Shown: positions 1 through 8,539 of the stretch, one piece after another
How positions within the stretch are numbered: the first letter of the stretch is position 1
Layout: each line of letters starts with the position of its first letter
NCBI GenBank assembly: GCA_019057385.1
Contig: JAHQJS010000007.1
Span: forward strand, 773,685-837,684
Reading direction: 5' to 3'
DNA length: 64,000 nucleotides
Source of the DNA: Candidatus Borrarchaeum weybense
GTDB lineage: Archaea > Asgardarchaeota > Sifarchaeia > Borrarchaeales > Borrarchaeaceae
Translations under genes and position numbers: made by a program
Notes under the pieces: generated by a model
The model's input: only the letters and a program-made list of their open reading frames with translations
Databases searched by the model: none
What the model was told of the DNA's origin: nothing

Positions 1-288
1 GCGACAAAATTGGAAAAAGCAAATATCATCTGCAACAAAAATCTGTTACCTTGGGATAAACCGAAAAAATCCCTAAATCCTTCTGGGATCAGAATAGGTA
101 CAACAGAAATGACACATGTAGGTATGAAAGAAAAAGAAATGGAGAGAATAGCTGAATTCATTACAGATACAATTATTAAAGAAAAAGATACAGAAAAAAT
201 CAAAAAAGAGATAACTGAATTTAAACAGGACTTTTTGGAAGTCAAATATACCTATAAACTCAGCAATATGAGTCCAAATAGCATCTAG
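1..288 (+). CDS. glyA: Serine hydroxymethyltransferase, C-terminal part (5' end outside the window)
   Basis: The reading frame is open from base 1 and ends at TAG 286-288, giving about 95 C-terminal residues. It contains NPSGIRIGTTEMTHVGMKE and then an EMERIAEFI helix, the hallmark of the small domain of the PLP enzyme serine hydroxymethyltransferase, which interconverts serine and glycine and loads a one-carbon unit on a pterin carrier. The Arg of SGIRIGT is the substrate carboxylate ligand in the family. The active-site lysine lies upstream, outside the window. The last 20 residues, after KQDFLEVKYTYKL, look like a lineage-specific tail. The assignment rests only on this segment but the motif is distinctive. 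Confidence 0.9.
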   Translation, partial: ATKLEKANIICNKNLLPWDKPKKSLNPSGIRIGTTEMTHVGMKEKEMERIAEFITDTIIKEKDTEKIKKEITEFKQDFLEVKYTYKLSNMSPNSI

Positions 289-296
289 TTTCTCCC

Positions 297-393
297 AGGA
301 TGACCTGTCCATCGGGTATTTTGCGATCGGGTCATATTACCTCTATTGACCGCTCATATGGTTTTGATGATGCATTCGTAGGATGACCTATCC
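297..393. repeat. Pair of 14-bp direct repeats
   Basis: AGGATGACCTGTCC at 297-310 recurs as AGGATGACCTATCC at 380-393 (13 of 14 identical) in the convergent gap between glyA and the GH114-like gene. No function is apparent; a decayed repeat or part of a 3' structure are both possible. Confidence 0.35.
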
Positions 394-409
394 TTTAAGA
401 AAAGATAGT

Positions 410-1339
410 TCAATCCGGAGCGTGTCCTGCATTAAGTGTAAGACTATCTAATTCTACTGTGGTACAGTAGGGAATATATCCTTTCTCCTTTGCAAGTGTA
501 TAAGCTTCATCAATATAATCCTGCTTATTACAATAGTCAACTGTCAAGACAAGTTTATTTTCAGCTACAACCAGATCCAGATACGTCTCGATTGCGTCCC
601 TATGATGTGTAGAAGTTCGAATATTTGTAGCCTCAAAGTATACTTCTTCTCGCCCTATTCCAGTCAATGCATTGAGATAATTCATATTTTCGACGAGTTC
701 TTCTGCATTTTGGGCAAAAATTCCAAAATCTTTCGCACCTTTCGTCCTATGAGCATAATCTGCAATGGCAATAATAAAATTGATCATATCTTCTCGTGCA
801 TTTGAATATCCCTTTTCTTCATAATATTGGTACGCGTCAATAATGTCTAAGTACACACCATCAAATCCTGCATCTATGATCTTATCTAAATAGCTATTTG
901 GCGAGCCAAAAATAATATTTTGCCATTTCTCGTCCCAATATTTCACCTTGTAATTTCCTTCCCAATTGGGATTTACTTTATCTAACCATTCAGGTGCGCC
1001 CGGTTTCCAACCATCTTGCCAATAATATCGATAATCCTCAGCTTCACCGATGCTTAGATATGCGATGATTAACTTAGAGCCTCCAGGACCTCCTTGTAAA
1101 GAAATTATATCATTTCGGGTAAATTCACCAGAAGCCTCCCCATTAACAGAATAGTCTAAAACAAGCAAGTCAAATTTTGTCGTACGTGTTTCATCTATAT
1201 TGATATTCTGTAGTTGATACCCCCAGTCATTTATACCCTTCCATTTATTTGAGACTTGTATTTCTTGTACAATATGATAAGATGTTAATATGAGTGAAAA
1301 AATTGCTAAGAAAAGGATGATTGGGTATCTTCGTTTCAT
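410..1339 (-). CDS. Secreted GH114/TM1410-like (endo-alpha-1,4-polygalactosaminidase-type) TIM-barrel protein
   Basis: 309 residues. Residues 1-4 are basic (MKRR) and 6-25 form a hydrophobic stretch, so the protein is exported or anchored outside the membrane. The rest matches the GH114/MJ1477-TM1410 family: IIAYLSIGEAEDYR (91-104), GFDGVYLDIIDAY (158-170) with the conserved Asp on a barrel strand, and FGIFAQNAEEL. Known members are proposed to cleave alpha-1,4-galactosamine polymers, but most archaeal relatives are uncharacterised, so the substrate is open. The gene is convergent with glyA and divergent from the membrane/Rossmann pair. A fragment of a second copy lies at 5119-5263, which shows that this gene was once duplicated here. 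Confidence 0.8.
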   Translation of the reverse strand: MKRRYPIILFLAIFSLILTSYHIVQEIQVSNKWKGINDWGYQLQNINIDETRTTKFDLLVLDYSVNGEASGEFTRNDIISLQGGPGGSKLIIAYLSIGEAEDYRYYWQDGWKPGAPEWLDKVNPNWEGNYKVKYWDEKWQNIIFGSPNSYLDKIIDAGFDGVYLDIIDAYQYYEEKGYSNAREDMINFIIAIADYAHRTKGAKDFGIFAQNAEELVENMNYLNALTGIGREEVYFEATNIRTSTHHRDAIETYLDLVVAENKLVLTVDYCNKQDYIDEAYTLAKEKGYIPYCTTVELDSLTLNAGHAPD

Positions 1340-1660
1340 TAATTTTCCCTATTCATTTTTTAAGATAAATATATATCAGAGAATTATATGAGAGAGAATT
1401 GAGATTTTTTTCATATAAAAGCAACAAAATATTAACGCCTTTTATTCCTGTAGGCAACGTAAAGGCACTTTCACGAAAGCGCGCTCTTATTTACTACAGC
1501 TTATAGTTTTCTTAATATCAGTATTTCAAGGCATAAGTTCTTATAAAGCTAGCTGAGACTTATATTCCATTAAATTACATAGCACAAAATGCTAGATTTC
1601 GTCAAACGGGTCAGCGACAAAGAAATATAATGCAAGGTTGTATCTGAGGGGGTTGCCAAG
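1340..1660. promoter_or_regulatory. Divergent intergenic region
   Basis: No gene is seen in this 321-bp gap. It separates the minus-strand GH114-like gene from the plus-strand membrane/Rossmann pair and must hold both promoters. An AT-rich stretch with AAATATATAT near 1366 is a plausible box A for the minus-strand gene. GAGGGGGTTGCC just before the downstream start may act as a ribosome binding site. Confidence 0.35.
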
Positions 1661-2785
1661 TTGATGATCTTCATAAGAGATTTTACCAAGAGGATTATTT
1701 CAGGGGTTGCATTCTTAAGAAAAAAGATTAATCAATATATTGAAATATGGATTTCGATAGTCACAATAACATACATTATTATAATGCTATTCATCACTAG
1801 AAGAGCGCTTATCCTTCACGATTTGAATACAGCGATTTTATATCTATCTTTATTTGCGATTTGGCTACCAGTTGTGTGTATTATTGCGCTTTCAATCACA
1901 AATAGAGGTTTTTTTATCAAGATTCTAAAGACTAAAATATTTATAAACCAAATCAGTGCTGCAGCAACTTATCTTGCTCTATTTTATGGATTTTTAAATG
2001 ATATTGTTATTTTCGCTCTGTCTCCGCCTTTCAATTTATATTTACTTTCCGTATTTTACGGAATGGCTGCTATAACTTTTTTTAAAGGGTTTTATGACCT
2101 TTATACTGAAAGACATTGTCTTTTAAGAGAATATATCCTTTCTAAAATTTCGGACATTATTTTGAAAATGAAACGACATGTTGTTATTATAGGACTCGGA
2201 ACTCTTTGTCAGATGACAATTCTTGAGTTAATTCGCCGACAGATTCCTTACTTCTCTAAAAGTCCGAAAAAGGGAGTCTTTAATAGAATTTTAAATCGGC
2301 TAATTAGTTTCAAAAATCCTATTGAAACGACGATTTACATCAGTCCTCAAGAAAAACGAAAAATTTTAACAAAGGTCCTCATTGTTGATGAGAAATCGAA
2401 AGATGTTACATCAATCGGAAGACATGGTGTACTAGACATGATTGGATATGCCGAGGTAGGTGATTCTGAACATTGCGCACCTGTTCTAATCGGTAATATG
2501 GATACTGAAACGATTAAGTATAGATCAAATATTAGCACTGCAAAATTCGTTATATTAACAGCCGACAGTTTTCAAACTGGTTTATATCTAGCTAGATTAA
2601 TAGAAGAAACCGATAAAATTAAAGGAATAATCCGTGCAACCTCAGCTAGTCAAATTGAATTGCTTTACAAATATGCAGAAGAGGCGATTCAGTCACAAAG
2701 ATTGCACATATTCTATCCACAACAATTTCTTGGAATGAGACTTGCGGCAAAAGCAAAATTATTGTACGCTGGGGATAAAATATGA
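1661..2785 (+). CDS. Membrane protein with C-terminal RCK/TrkA-N-like Rossmann domain
   Basis: 374 residues. Four hydrophobic segments are visible (about 29-46, 57-79, 98-121, 124-142). A soluble domain follows that opens with HVVIIGLGTLCQMTILEL (173-190), a beta strand plus G-x-G glycine turn and helix as in RCK/TrkA-N nucleotide-binding domains. Later segments (SEHCAPVLIGNMDTETI, FVILTADSFQTGLYLARLI) fit the family pattern in which an acidic residue, a damaged-neighbour strand and a Thr/Asp-rich strand follow. I see no TVGYG-type selectivity filter between the membrane segments, so it is not a standard K+ channel. The next gene starts inside its stop codon (ATGA overlap), implying a two-subunit system. 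Function unknown; a ligand- or nucleotide-gated transporter or sensor is an inference. Confidence 0.6.
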   Translation: MMIFIRDFTKRIISGVAFLRKKINQYIEIWISIVTITYIIIMLFITRRALILHDLNTAILYLSLFAIWLPVVCIIALSITNRGFFIKILKTKIFINQISAAATYLALFYGFLNDIVIFALSPPFNLYLLSVFYGMAAITFFKGFYDLYTERHCLLREYILSKISDIILKMKRHVVIIGLGTLCQMTILELIRRQIPYFSKSPKKGVFNRILNRLISFKNPIETTIYISPQEKRKILTKVLIVDEKSKDVTSIGRHGVLDMIGYAEVGDSEHCAPVLIGNMDTETIKYRSNISTAKFVILTADSFQTGLYLARLIEETDKIKGIIRATSASQIELLYKYAEEAIQSQRLHIFYPQQFLGMRLAAKAKLLYAGDKI

Positions 2786-4782
2786 ATTTTGAAATAGAAG
2801 CCAATGGAAATGGATATGAATCCTCCCTCGAAAAAACTGTAGCGTACGAAATTTTAAATGCTCTTATTAAAATTGATCTAAATCAATTGACACCCACAGA
2901 AGTGATGTGCAAACTCAGTGAATTAAAGGAAAGACTAAAAAAAGAAGATCGCATAAAAGAAACTAAAGTTGGCATCCCAAACCTTCTACCCATTTTTGGC
3001 TATGGAACTCTGACTCATTATCTACTAGAGACTCTAATTTGTCAAGAATGGATCTCAACTAAAGAGCTTAAAATAGTGCCTATTATAGTCTCGCAATCGG
3101 ATATCTTAAGAACAAGAAAATTAAATTCCGAAACTAAGAACTTTATTGATTTAGGAAGTTCATTAAAGCCAGAATTAAAAATACCATGGAAATTAGAACG
3201 TTTTGTCACTAGATTTTATAAAGCGGGAATGTTCGGTATTCCTTTGTTATTTCAGAAACCTTACCGAAATACAGTAATCCGAGAAATCCTAGTTTGGGAT
3301 AAGATTAAGCTAGCAATAATTTCAGCAGTTAATACTCAATCTATTTCAGAAATCTTTCAGAAAATTTCAAGCATGAGAGAAATAAGTGAAATGCATCATT
3401 TTGAAATTTTAATCTCTCCAAGAGGTTTTGATGATGAAAAACTTGCTGAATCGGCGTTATTCACAAATAATACTGACTGTAATCTATGGCACTCAAATTT
3501 TATCTCTTCAAATTATGCAGAAACAGCTAAAGAATTAAGTGAACTGGTTCATGTATATATACCTCAAACTGGTCAAAAGGAAAAGATATCACGTCGTAAA
3601 TTTGCTTGTTATATGTGCATAGATGATGTTCCAGGCAGTCTTGAATGTATTTTATTAAAGCTCTTACATCCTAACCTTCAAATCATAGACGAATCAAAAA
3701 AGAAAGATCTTTATCCTATTATTCATTATTTAAGAGTGCAGTTCTGCGGCAATCGGTATTTTTGCGGAGATGATAGAAGTGGTTTTGTAGATGGTTTTTT
3801 GTCTTTTATGCCTTTAAAGGAACCCATAAATTACAGATATACGCTTTCAACAGAAAAAGATCGGAAAGAAATATCGTCTATCTTTAAAGAACGGCTTGAA
3901 CGGCAACTTGAACCGCAATTCTCAGAAGAGGCAGAAGAAAAAAGTATGAAAACAAATCTTAATTCTGAAAAGAGACCTTCCTTACAAGAAAATTGGTCTA
4001 AGCGGAATCTAGAATGTAAAGAACAACCCCACTGTATAATCAATTTTTCAAAGCCTTCATTCAAGGGAACAGTTGAAAAAATTCTAAAAGATTCCTCTAG
4101 AGATGATTCAAAAGAAATTGTTGCTCATATAATGGCTTGTGTTAATGGAGATCCTGGTGCCTTTCTTACATTTCTTTTAGCCTTAAATCAAAAGTCTATC
4201 AAAGAAGACGAAAAACATACGAAAGATATAATGAACATCGAATATCTTACCTCTGCGAATTGTGCGTTTCCAGGCAAAACAGTTAATCTTCAAATAATCG
4301 GAACTCTAGAATCCGTAGAAAAAGGGGTTATAAAGGATTTGAAAGAAGCTCTTAATGCCGTTTACATTTTTACTCACAAAGATAACAGCGAATATATAGA
4401 AGAGAATCTTATAAAAGATTTATACGAACTTCTTAAAAAGAATGAAAATGAAACAGGAGAAGCTGCCAACAATTATAACGAGAATCTAGCTTTTGAATTG
4501 CATTTTCTAATGTATCCTGAAAAGTTAAGCGATAAATATCATGTTTATGCTGCTTATAAAAAACAAAATCAAAGTATGAACAAAACTGAAACCAGAGAAC
4601 AATATGATTGTATCTCAAAATATGAAAAGATCTTAAATTCTAATAAAGAAGAAAAAACAAAACGATCCCATGACAAAAGAACGATTTGTAAATTAACTAG
4701 AATAATCAATGCATTAATTGAAAAACTTGAAAAGATCAAAAGAAGAAAAGAAATTCATGATGGGGAATTCATCAAATTATAA
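2782..4782 (+). CDS. Large soluble partner protein with degenerate Rossmann and ACT-like repeats, unknown function
   Basis: 666 residues, no obvious membrane segment. It overlaps the upstream membrane protein by 4 bp, so the two are translationally coupled. Residues 64-90 (VGIPNLLPIFGYGTLTHYLL) resemble the Rossmann turn of the upstream protein, suggesting a related but divergent domain. Two later segments look like ACT-type regulatory folds: CYMCIDDVPGSLECILLKLL near 276-295 and IMACVNGDPGAFLTFLLALN near 449-468, both with the D-x-PG pattern that starts the first ACT helix. Between them lies a charged linker, and the C-terminus ends in a Lys/Arg-rich helix. I do not recognise the family. A cytoplasmic ligand-sensing subunit of the membrane partner is the simplest reading. 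Confidence 0.55.
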   Translation: MNFEIEANGNGYESSLEKTVAYEILNALIKIDLNQLTPTEVMCKLSELKERLKKEDRIKETKVGIPNLLPIFGYGTLTHYLLETLICQEWISTKELKIVPIIVSQSDILRTRKLNSETKNFIDLGSSLKPELKIPWKLERFVTRFYKAGMFGIPLLFQKPYRNTVIREILVWDKIKLAIISAVNTQSISEIFQKISSMREISEMHHFEILISPRGFDDEKLAESALFTNNTDCNLWHSNFISSNYAETAKELSELVHVYIPQTGQKEKISRRKFACYMCIDDVPGSLECILLKLLHPNLQIIDESKKKDLYPIIHYLRVQFCGNRYFCGDDRSGFVDGFLSFMPLKEPINYRYTLSTEKDRKEISSIFKERLERQLEPQFSEEAEEKSMKTNLNSEKRPSLQENWSKRNLECKEQPHCIINFSKPSFKGTVEKILKDSSRDDSKEIVAHIMACVNGDPGAFLTFLLALNQKSIKEDEKHTKDIMNIEYLTSANCAFPGKTVNLQIIGTLESVEKGVIKDLKEALNAVYIFTHKDNSEYIEENLIKDLYELLKKNENETGEAANNYNENLAFELHFLMYPEKLSDKYHVYAAYKKQNQSMNKTETREQYDCISKYEKILNSNKEEKTKRSHDKRTICKLTRIINALIEKLEKIKRRKEIHDGEFIKL

Positions 4783-4886
4783 TATTTCAACATATGAAGA
4801 AGACTATTTAAATATATGTATACAAATAATTATGTATGAGGTATATTTCATACTAGACTCTCTGAAATATTTGTGATGTGTTTAAA

Positions 4887-5090
4887 ATGGGAAAATTTCT
4901 TTTTGTCTACGTATCTCCTGTGTTTGCATTAATCACATTTCTCTTGATAATATTTTCAATTCCGACATTTCCAAACCCTTTACCTATGCTTTCACTTTCA
5001 GGTTTTATTGTCGATGTCAAAATTTTCTTTTATGCTACAATTGCTATGCTTGTTGTATTCTCATTTATCATGATCTTTATTAGACGATAA
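4887..5090 (+). CDS. Small two-helix membrane protein, unknown
   Basis: 68 residues from the ATG at 4887 (an in-frame GTG at 4878 would add three). Two hydrophobic helices (about 5-27 and 42-64) flank a short FPNPLPMLSLSG loop, and the protein ends in IRR. It lies about 100 bp downstream of the two-gene membrane system in the same direction and may be an accessory subunit or a separate small membrane protein. No family recognised. Confidence 0.45.
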   Translation: MGKFLFVYVSPVFALITFLLIIFSIPTFPNPLPMLSLSGFIVDVKIFFYATIAMLVVFSFIMIFIRR

Positions 5091-5118
5091 TCTTTTAGTT
5101 TTAATTTGTAAAAAAATC

Positions 5119-5263
5119 ACTTTTCGTAGATTTGTAAATGAAATGCCCAGTTATTTGTACTTTTCCATTTATTTGAATCATGTTTTTCTTGTACAAGAAG
5201 ACAAGATGTCAGTATAAGCGAAATTAACCAATACGTGAATGAATGAATCCGCTTCCTTTTTAA
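5119..5263 (-). pseudogene. Remnant of a second GH114-like gene (N-terminal part)
   Basis: Reading the minus strand gives SLILTSCLLVQEKHDSNKW and then NNWAFHLQ before a stop at 5119-5121. This lines up with SLILTSYHIVQEIQVSNKW and NDWGYQLQ of the intact gene at 410-1339, covering the signal peptide and the first strand of that protein. The start codon and everything downstream of about residue 48 are missing. The fragment is a decayed tandem or dispersed copy, separated from the intact gene by the membrane/Rossmann pair. Confidence 0.75.
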
Positions 5264-5358
5264 GGCCTCTGCCACTTTCAAGAGAATTAGTCAAAATGGA
5301 TTTATGTTTTTAGAGATTATATGATATTAATCAATCATAGTAAATAGGAGAATAAAAG

Positions 5359-5655
5359 GTGAAGGAGAAAAAGAAGGGATACATGCTCCTGGCAGATGGA
5401 AGTATTCATTCAGATTTGGAAGGACCACCAAAGGGACTCTTTGCTCGTGGGTACTTTCAAGATGATAAATTTTTCCCAGAAGGTAACATTGAAGGCGAAG
5501 GACCTCTTGGGGCTTCTGGCTCACCTGGATGGATGGAATTCTTTACAGGCACTTTTTATGGAATGCAGACAAGCCGCCCACCATTTCCACCTTATGTGGA
5601 GGGATATATGACACCTGATGGATTCCAACCATCTTCTAGGCGTGTTGTCTACTAG
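5359..5655 (+). CDS. Small hypothetical protein, Gly/Pro/aromatic-rich
   Basis: 98 residues from a GTG preceded by AGGAG at 5347-5351. The sequence alternates short polar strands and glycine or proline turns (LADGSIHSDLEGPPKGLFA, FFPEGNIEGEGPLGASGSPG, FFTGTFYGMQTSRPPFPP), with no membrane segment and no cysteines. The repeated G-x-x-E/F spacing suggests a small beta-rich fold. A second frame is also open here but has no ribosome binding site. No family recognised. It converges on the aldehyde oxidoreductase gene. Confidence 0.55.
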   Translation: MKEKKKGYMLLADGSIHSDLEGPPKGLFARGYFQDDKFFPEGNIEGEGPLGASGSPGWMEFFTGTFYGMQTSRPPFPPYVEGYMTPDGFQPSSRRVVY

Positions 5656-5692
5656 GAGATCCAAGGATATAATCTGTAGGATACGATTTAGT

Positions 5693-7537
5693 TCATCTGG
5701 CAAACTCTACTCCCAGTTCCTTTAGCAACTTTGGAGTGGGTATTCCGTTCTCATCCCAGCCTCGAACCTTATAAAACTCGGCAATCATGTGATCAAGCGT
5801 TTCTTGCGGGATTCTTTCTTTGTGATCTTTGAATGACAGTGTTTCTTCCTTAAAACGAGATGGGAGGTCGTCATCAGCACGTGTCAATCCTTGTCGAATA
5901 CTGAATAGGCGACCTAAATTGTAATTACGCTCACCAATTTTTAACATTTCATCTCTATCAATTTCGTATCCAGTCACTGCATTCAATACCTCTCTAATTT
6001 CGGCGAAATTCTGTTCGGCAAACCCACGAAATGTATTCACAACAAAGAAGCAAAGTACTAACGAATTGACAAATGATACCACATCATTAAAGTTTTTGAC
6101 TATTTTTGCTTTACCTTCAGTGGCAAACCGACTGATACCCTTTATAACGCCTAATTCTGCAGCGGCATTATCTTTCTCTATTGAGGTGTCGTGTAAGCCT
6201 TCTAAATGCGTGCATCCTCGATATGACGTGGCATAATCCAAACCCAAGCCCTTTTTGCCGCGTGGTTCATGCATTGGTGTCTCCAAGCCTTTTGTATGTA
6301 GCGCAAATGATTCACCGTTTATCGAGTCCGCGAAACGTTTTACCCCTTCTGCAAGTTTATCTCCAATTCCTTCACGGACCGTAATTTTATCAAGTAATTT
6401 GGAAATCCCTTCTTTCGAGCCCCAAGTTATTCCTTCTTGCCCCTTAACTAAGCCCCGCTCAGTAGCTTCCATCAGATACGCAATTACATTACCCGTGCTT
6501 ATAGTATCCAGACCATAAGCATTACATTTTTGGTTTGCTAGTGCAATAAATGAGAGATCGTCATTTAAATGCAAAGATCCGAAAGCAGCAACAGTCTCAT
6601 ACTCAGGTCCCCCATATTCTGGAACTACTTCTTCTCCAAGTGATGTTGTTCGAACTTCTCGTTTGCAACGGATAGGGCATGCTGTACAAGATGCTCTTCC
6701 TACAAGGATCGTTTTGTTCATTGTGGTGCCAGTAATCTTCTCGACTCCTTCAAAACTTCCAAATTGATAATTTTTTGTTGGCAAAATACCCAAGAAACTT
6801 AAAGCAGCAGCTCCCCCTGATGTTCCGTATTCACCCCACTCAATGGACTTGCTAAGCGTTTTTATGAAGCGGCGTCGTGCCTCATTGAAGCGTTTTTCAT
6901 CAAATATAGGAATCTTAAGTTTAGGAGTCTCAAGCAATACGATGGCTTTAAGGTTTTTAGAACCCATTACCGCACCATGTCCACATCTACCCGCGGCACG
7001 ATTTCGGTCATTGATAATACATGCGATTCGAACGAGATTTTCTCCAGCGGGACCAATGCACGCAACTTTAGCATTTCGATATTTTTCCCGAAGTAGGTCT
7101 TGGGTTTCTCCCACTGTTTTGCCCCATAAAAAGCTTCCATCCTTTAACTCAGCAGTACCATCAATCACTGCAAGATATGTAGGGTGATCAGTCCTCCCAC
7201 GGATAATGATTCCATCGTAACCAGTTCTTTTAAGCTCATTGCCGAAATACCCACCTGCATAACTTTCACCTAGAAATCCTGTCAGTGGCGATTTTGACAT
7301 AACAGCATGACGCCCACTGCCTGCGACAGGTAAACCGTTCAGGGGCCCAGTCATAACGATCAGAAGATTATCACGAGAGAAAGCATCCCCCTCTTTAAAC
7401 TCTTCTAACATGATCTTGATTGCTATCCCTCGGCCTCCTAGATACTTTCTGAGGCTTTCATCTGAGACAGAATAGTCTTTGATTTTATCATTGCCTAAAT
7501 CAATATCCAAAAGTCTCCCAAACATCCCGCCAGGCAT
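5693..7537 (-). CDS. aor: Aldehyde ferredoxin oxidoreductase (tungsten bis-pterin enzyme)
   Basis: About 614 residues from the ATG at 7537 (an in-frame GTG at 7546 is possible). AOR-family enzymes oxidise aldehydes, or reduce acids, with ferredoxin using a tungsten-bispterin and one [4Fe-4S] cluster. Visible signatures, numbered from the GTG, are the N-terminal LGGRGIA, the pterin-site AGSGRHAVMSKSPLTGFLGES (split over 75-94), RCGHGAVMGSKNLKAI, cluster cysteines C287-x2-C290-x3-C294 in SCTACPIRC, and a fourth, C499, in NSLVLCFF. EPRGKKGLGLDYATSYRGC provides the second pterin segment. Length matches the family. In this genome it could recycle aldehydes made from 2-oxoacids by Por-type enzymes or feed the alcohol dehydrogenases at 17.8-20.6 kb. 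Confidence 0.92.
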   Translation of the reverse strand: MPGGMFGRLLDIDLGNDKIKDYSVSDESLRKYLGGRGIAIKIMLEEFKEGDAFSRDNLLIVMTGPLNGLPVAGSGRHAVMSKSPLTGFLGESYAGGYFGNELKRTGYDGIIIRGRTDHPTYLAVIDGTAELKDGSFLWGKTVGETQDLLREKYRNAKVACIGPAGENLVRIACIINDRNRAAGRCGHGAVMGSKNLKAIVLLETPKLKIPIFDEKRFNEARRRFIKTLSKSIEWGEYGTSGGAAALSFLGILPTKNYQFGSFEGVEKITGTTMNKTILVGRASCTACPIRCKREVRTTSLGEEVVPEYGGPEYETVAAFGSLHLNDDLSFIALANQKCNAYGLDTISTGNVIAYLMEATERGLVKGQEGITWGSKEGISKLLDKITVREGIGDKLAEGVKRFADSINGESFALHTKGLETPMHEPRGKKGLGLDYATSYRGCTHLEGLHDTSIEKDNAAAELGVIKGISRFATEGKAKIVKNFNDVVSFVNSLVLCFFVVNTFRGFAEQNFAEIREVLNAVTGYEIDRDEMLKIGERNYNLGRLFSIRQGLTRADDDLPSRFKEETLSFKDHKERIPQETLDHMIAEFYKVRGWDENGIPTPKLLKELGVEFAR

Positions 7538-7617
7538 CTCAAACACCAGACTTTAATTATGTTAAGACAATTTTTTGCTGTTATCACAGTTATTGAATAT
7601 ATGCTACGACAGGTGAA

Positions 7618-7627
7618 TTTTTAAATA
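7618..7627 (+). promoter_or_regulatory. Candidate box A (TATA) for psmA
   Basis: TTTTTAAATA lies about 80 bp before the psmA ATG in the divergent gap. A start about 25 bp downstream would leave a leader of some 55 nt with GGAGG at about 7692-7696. Inference from composition and spacing only. Confidence 0.4.
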
Positions 7628-7706
7628 CAACTTCACTCTACATTCAGTTAAGAAAATTGTTTCACGAGTTACACCGCATCTTTATGCTTATGGAGGATAA
7701 TGAATA

Positions 7707-8468
7707 ATGTTTGCTCCACCTGAAACCGGCTACGACCGGGCAATTACAATCTTTTCTCCTGATGGGAGACTATTCCAAGTAGAATATGCTATAGAAGCCG
7801 TGAGGCGTGGAACCACTGCTATTGGACTTAGAGCTGCTAATGGTGTAGTGTTAGCAGTTGAAAAACGTATTCTTAGCAAACTTGTGGAAGAATTTACAAT
7901 TGAAAAAATCTTCAAAATAGATGAACATTCGGGCTGTGCGATAGCTGGATTAACGGCCGATGCTCGAATTCTTATTAACCAAGCTCGCGTGCAAGCTCAG
8001 ATTAATCGACTTACCTATGATGAAGATATCCCTATTGAGACTTTGACACGATATATAGGAGATTTAAAACAAAGATATACACAGACTGCTGGAGTAAGAC
8101 CCTTCGGTGTGAAACTATTGATCGCAGGAGTTGATGCAACCGGACCAAAATTGTATGTGACTGACCCAAGTGGGACCTACATAGGTTATCAGGCTGTCGC
8201 TATTGGTTCGGGCGAACAAACAGTTACAGAATTTTTGGAGAAGGAATTTAAGGAAAATGCTGATATCAACGATAATATTAAACTTGCTTTAAATGCATTG
8301 GCTCTAGTTGTTGAAAATGGACTAGAAGGAGGAGACGCGGCTCAAAAAGTCGAAGCAGCGATAATAGACACAGAAACAAGAACTTTCACCAAACTTTCTG
8401 ATGAAGAAATAAAAAAATTCGTTGATGCAGCTCAAAATGAGCGTCCAGATACTACTACTCCAATCTAA
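7707..8468 (+). CDS. psmA: Proteasome subunit alpha
   Basis: 253 residues, ATG preceded by GGAGG. The N-terminus carries the alpha-subunit signature YDRAITIFSPDGRLFQVEYA (11-30), which forms the gating helix H0 and YDR gate, followed by RRGTTAIGLRAANGVVLAVEK. The outer rings of the 20S proteasome are built from this subunit; it is not catalytic and controls substrate entry and docking of PAN or other ATPases. The length and the acidic C-terminus (ERPDTTTPI) are normal, although the terminal HbYX-like motif belongs to the ATPase and not to this protein. It stands alone as a single gene. Confidence 0.97.
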   Translation: MFAPPETGYDRAITIFSPDGRLFQVEYAIEAVRRGTTAIGLRAANGVVLAVEKRILSKLVEEFTIEKIFKIDEHSGCAIAGLTADARILINQARVQAQINRLTYDEDIPIETLTRYIGDLKQRYTQTAGVRPFGVKLLIAGVDATGPKLYVTDPSGTYIGYQAVAIGSGEQTVTEFLEKEFKENADINDNIKLALNALALVVENGLEGGDAAQKVEAAIIDTETRTFTKLSDEEIKKFVDAAQNERPDTTTPI

Positions 8469-8539
8469 AATATTTTTCTTCTTTTGCAAGAGTTTTATCA
8501 TTTCATTTTTTGCTCAAAAACAATTTCTATTATTTTTGT

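Noticed and set aside
380..430. tRNA-like GTTCAATCC segment near 405
   Set aside because: No acceptor, D or anticodon stems fit on either side, and it overlaps the end of the GH114-like gene.
1661..2785. Standard potassium channel
   Set aside because: No TVGYG-type selectivity filter between the membrane segments.
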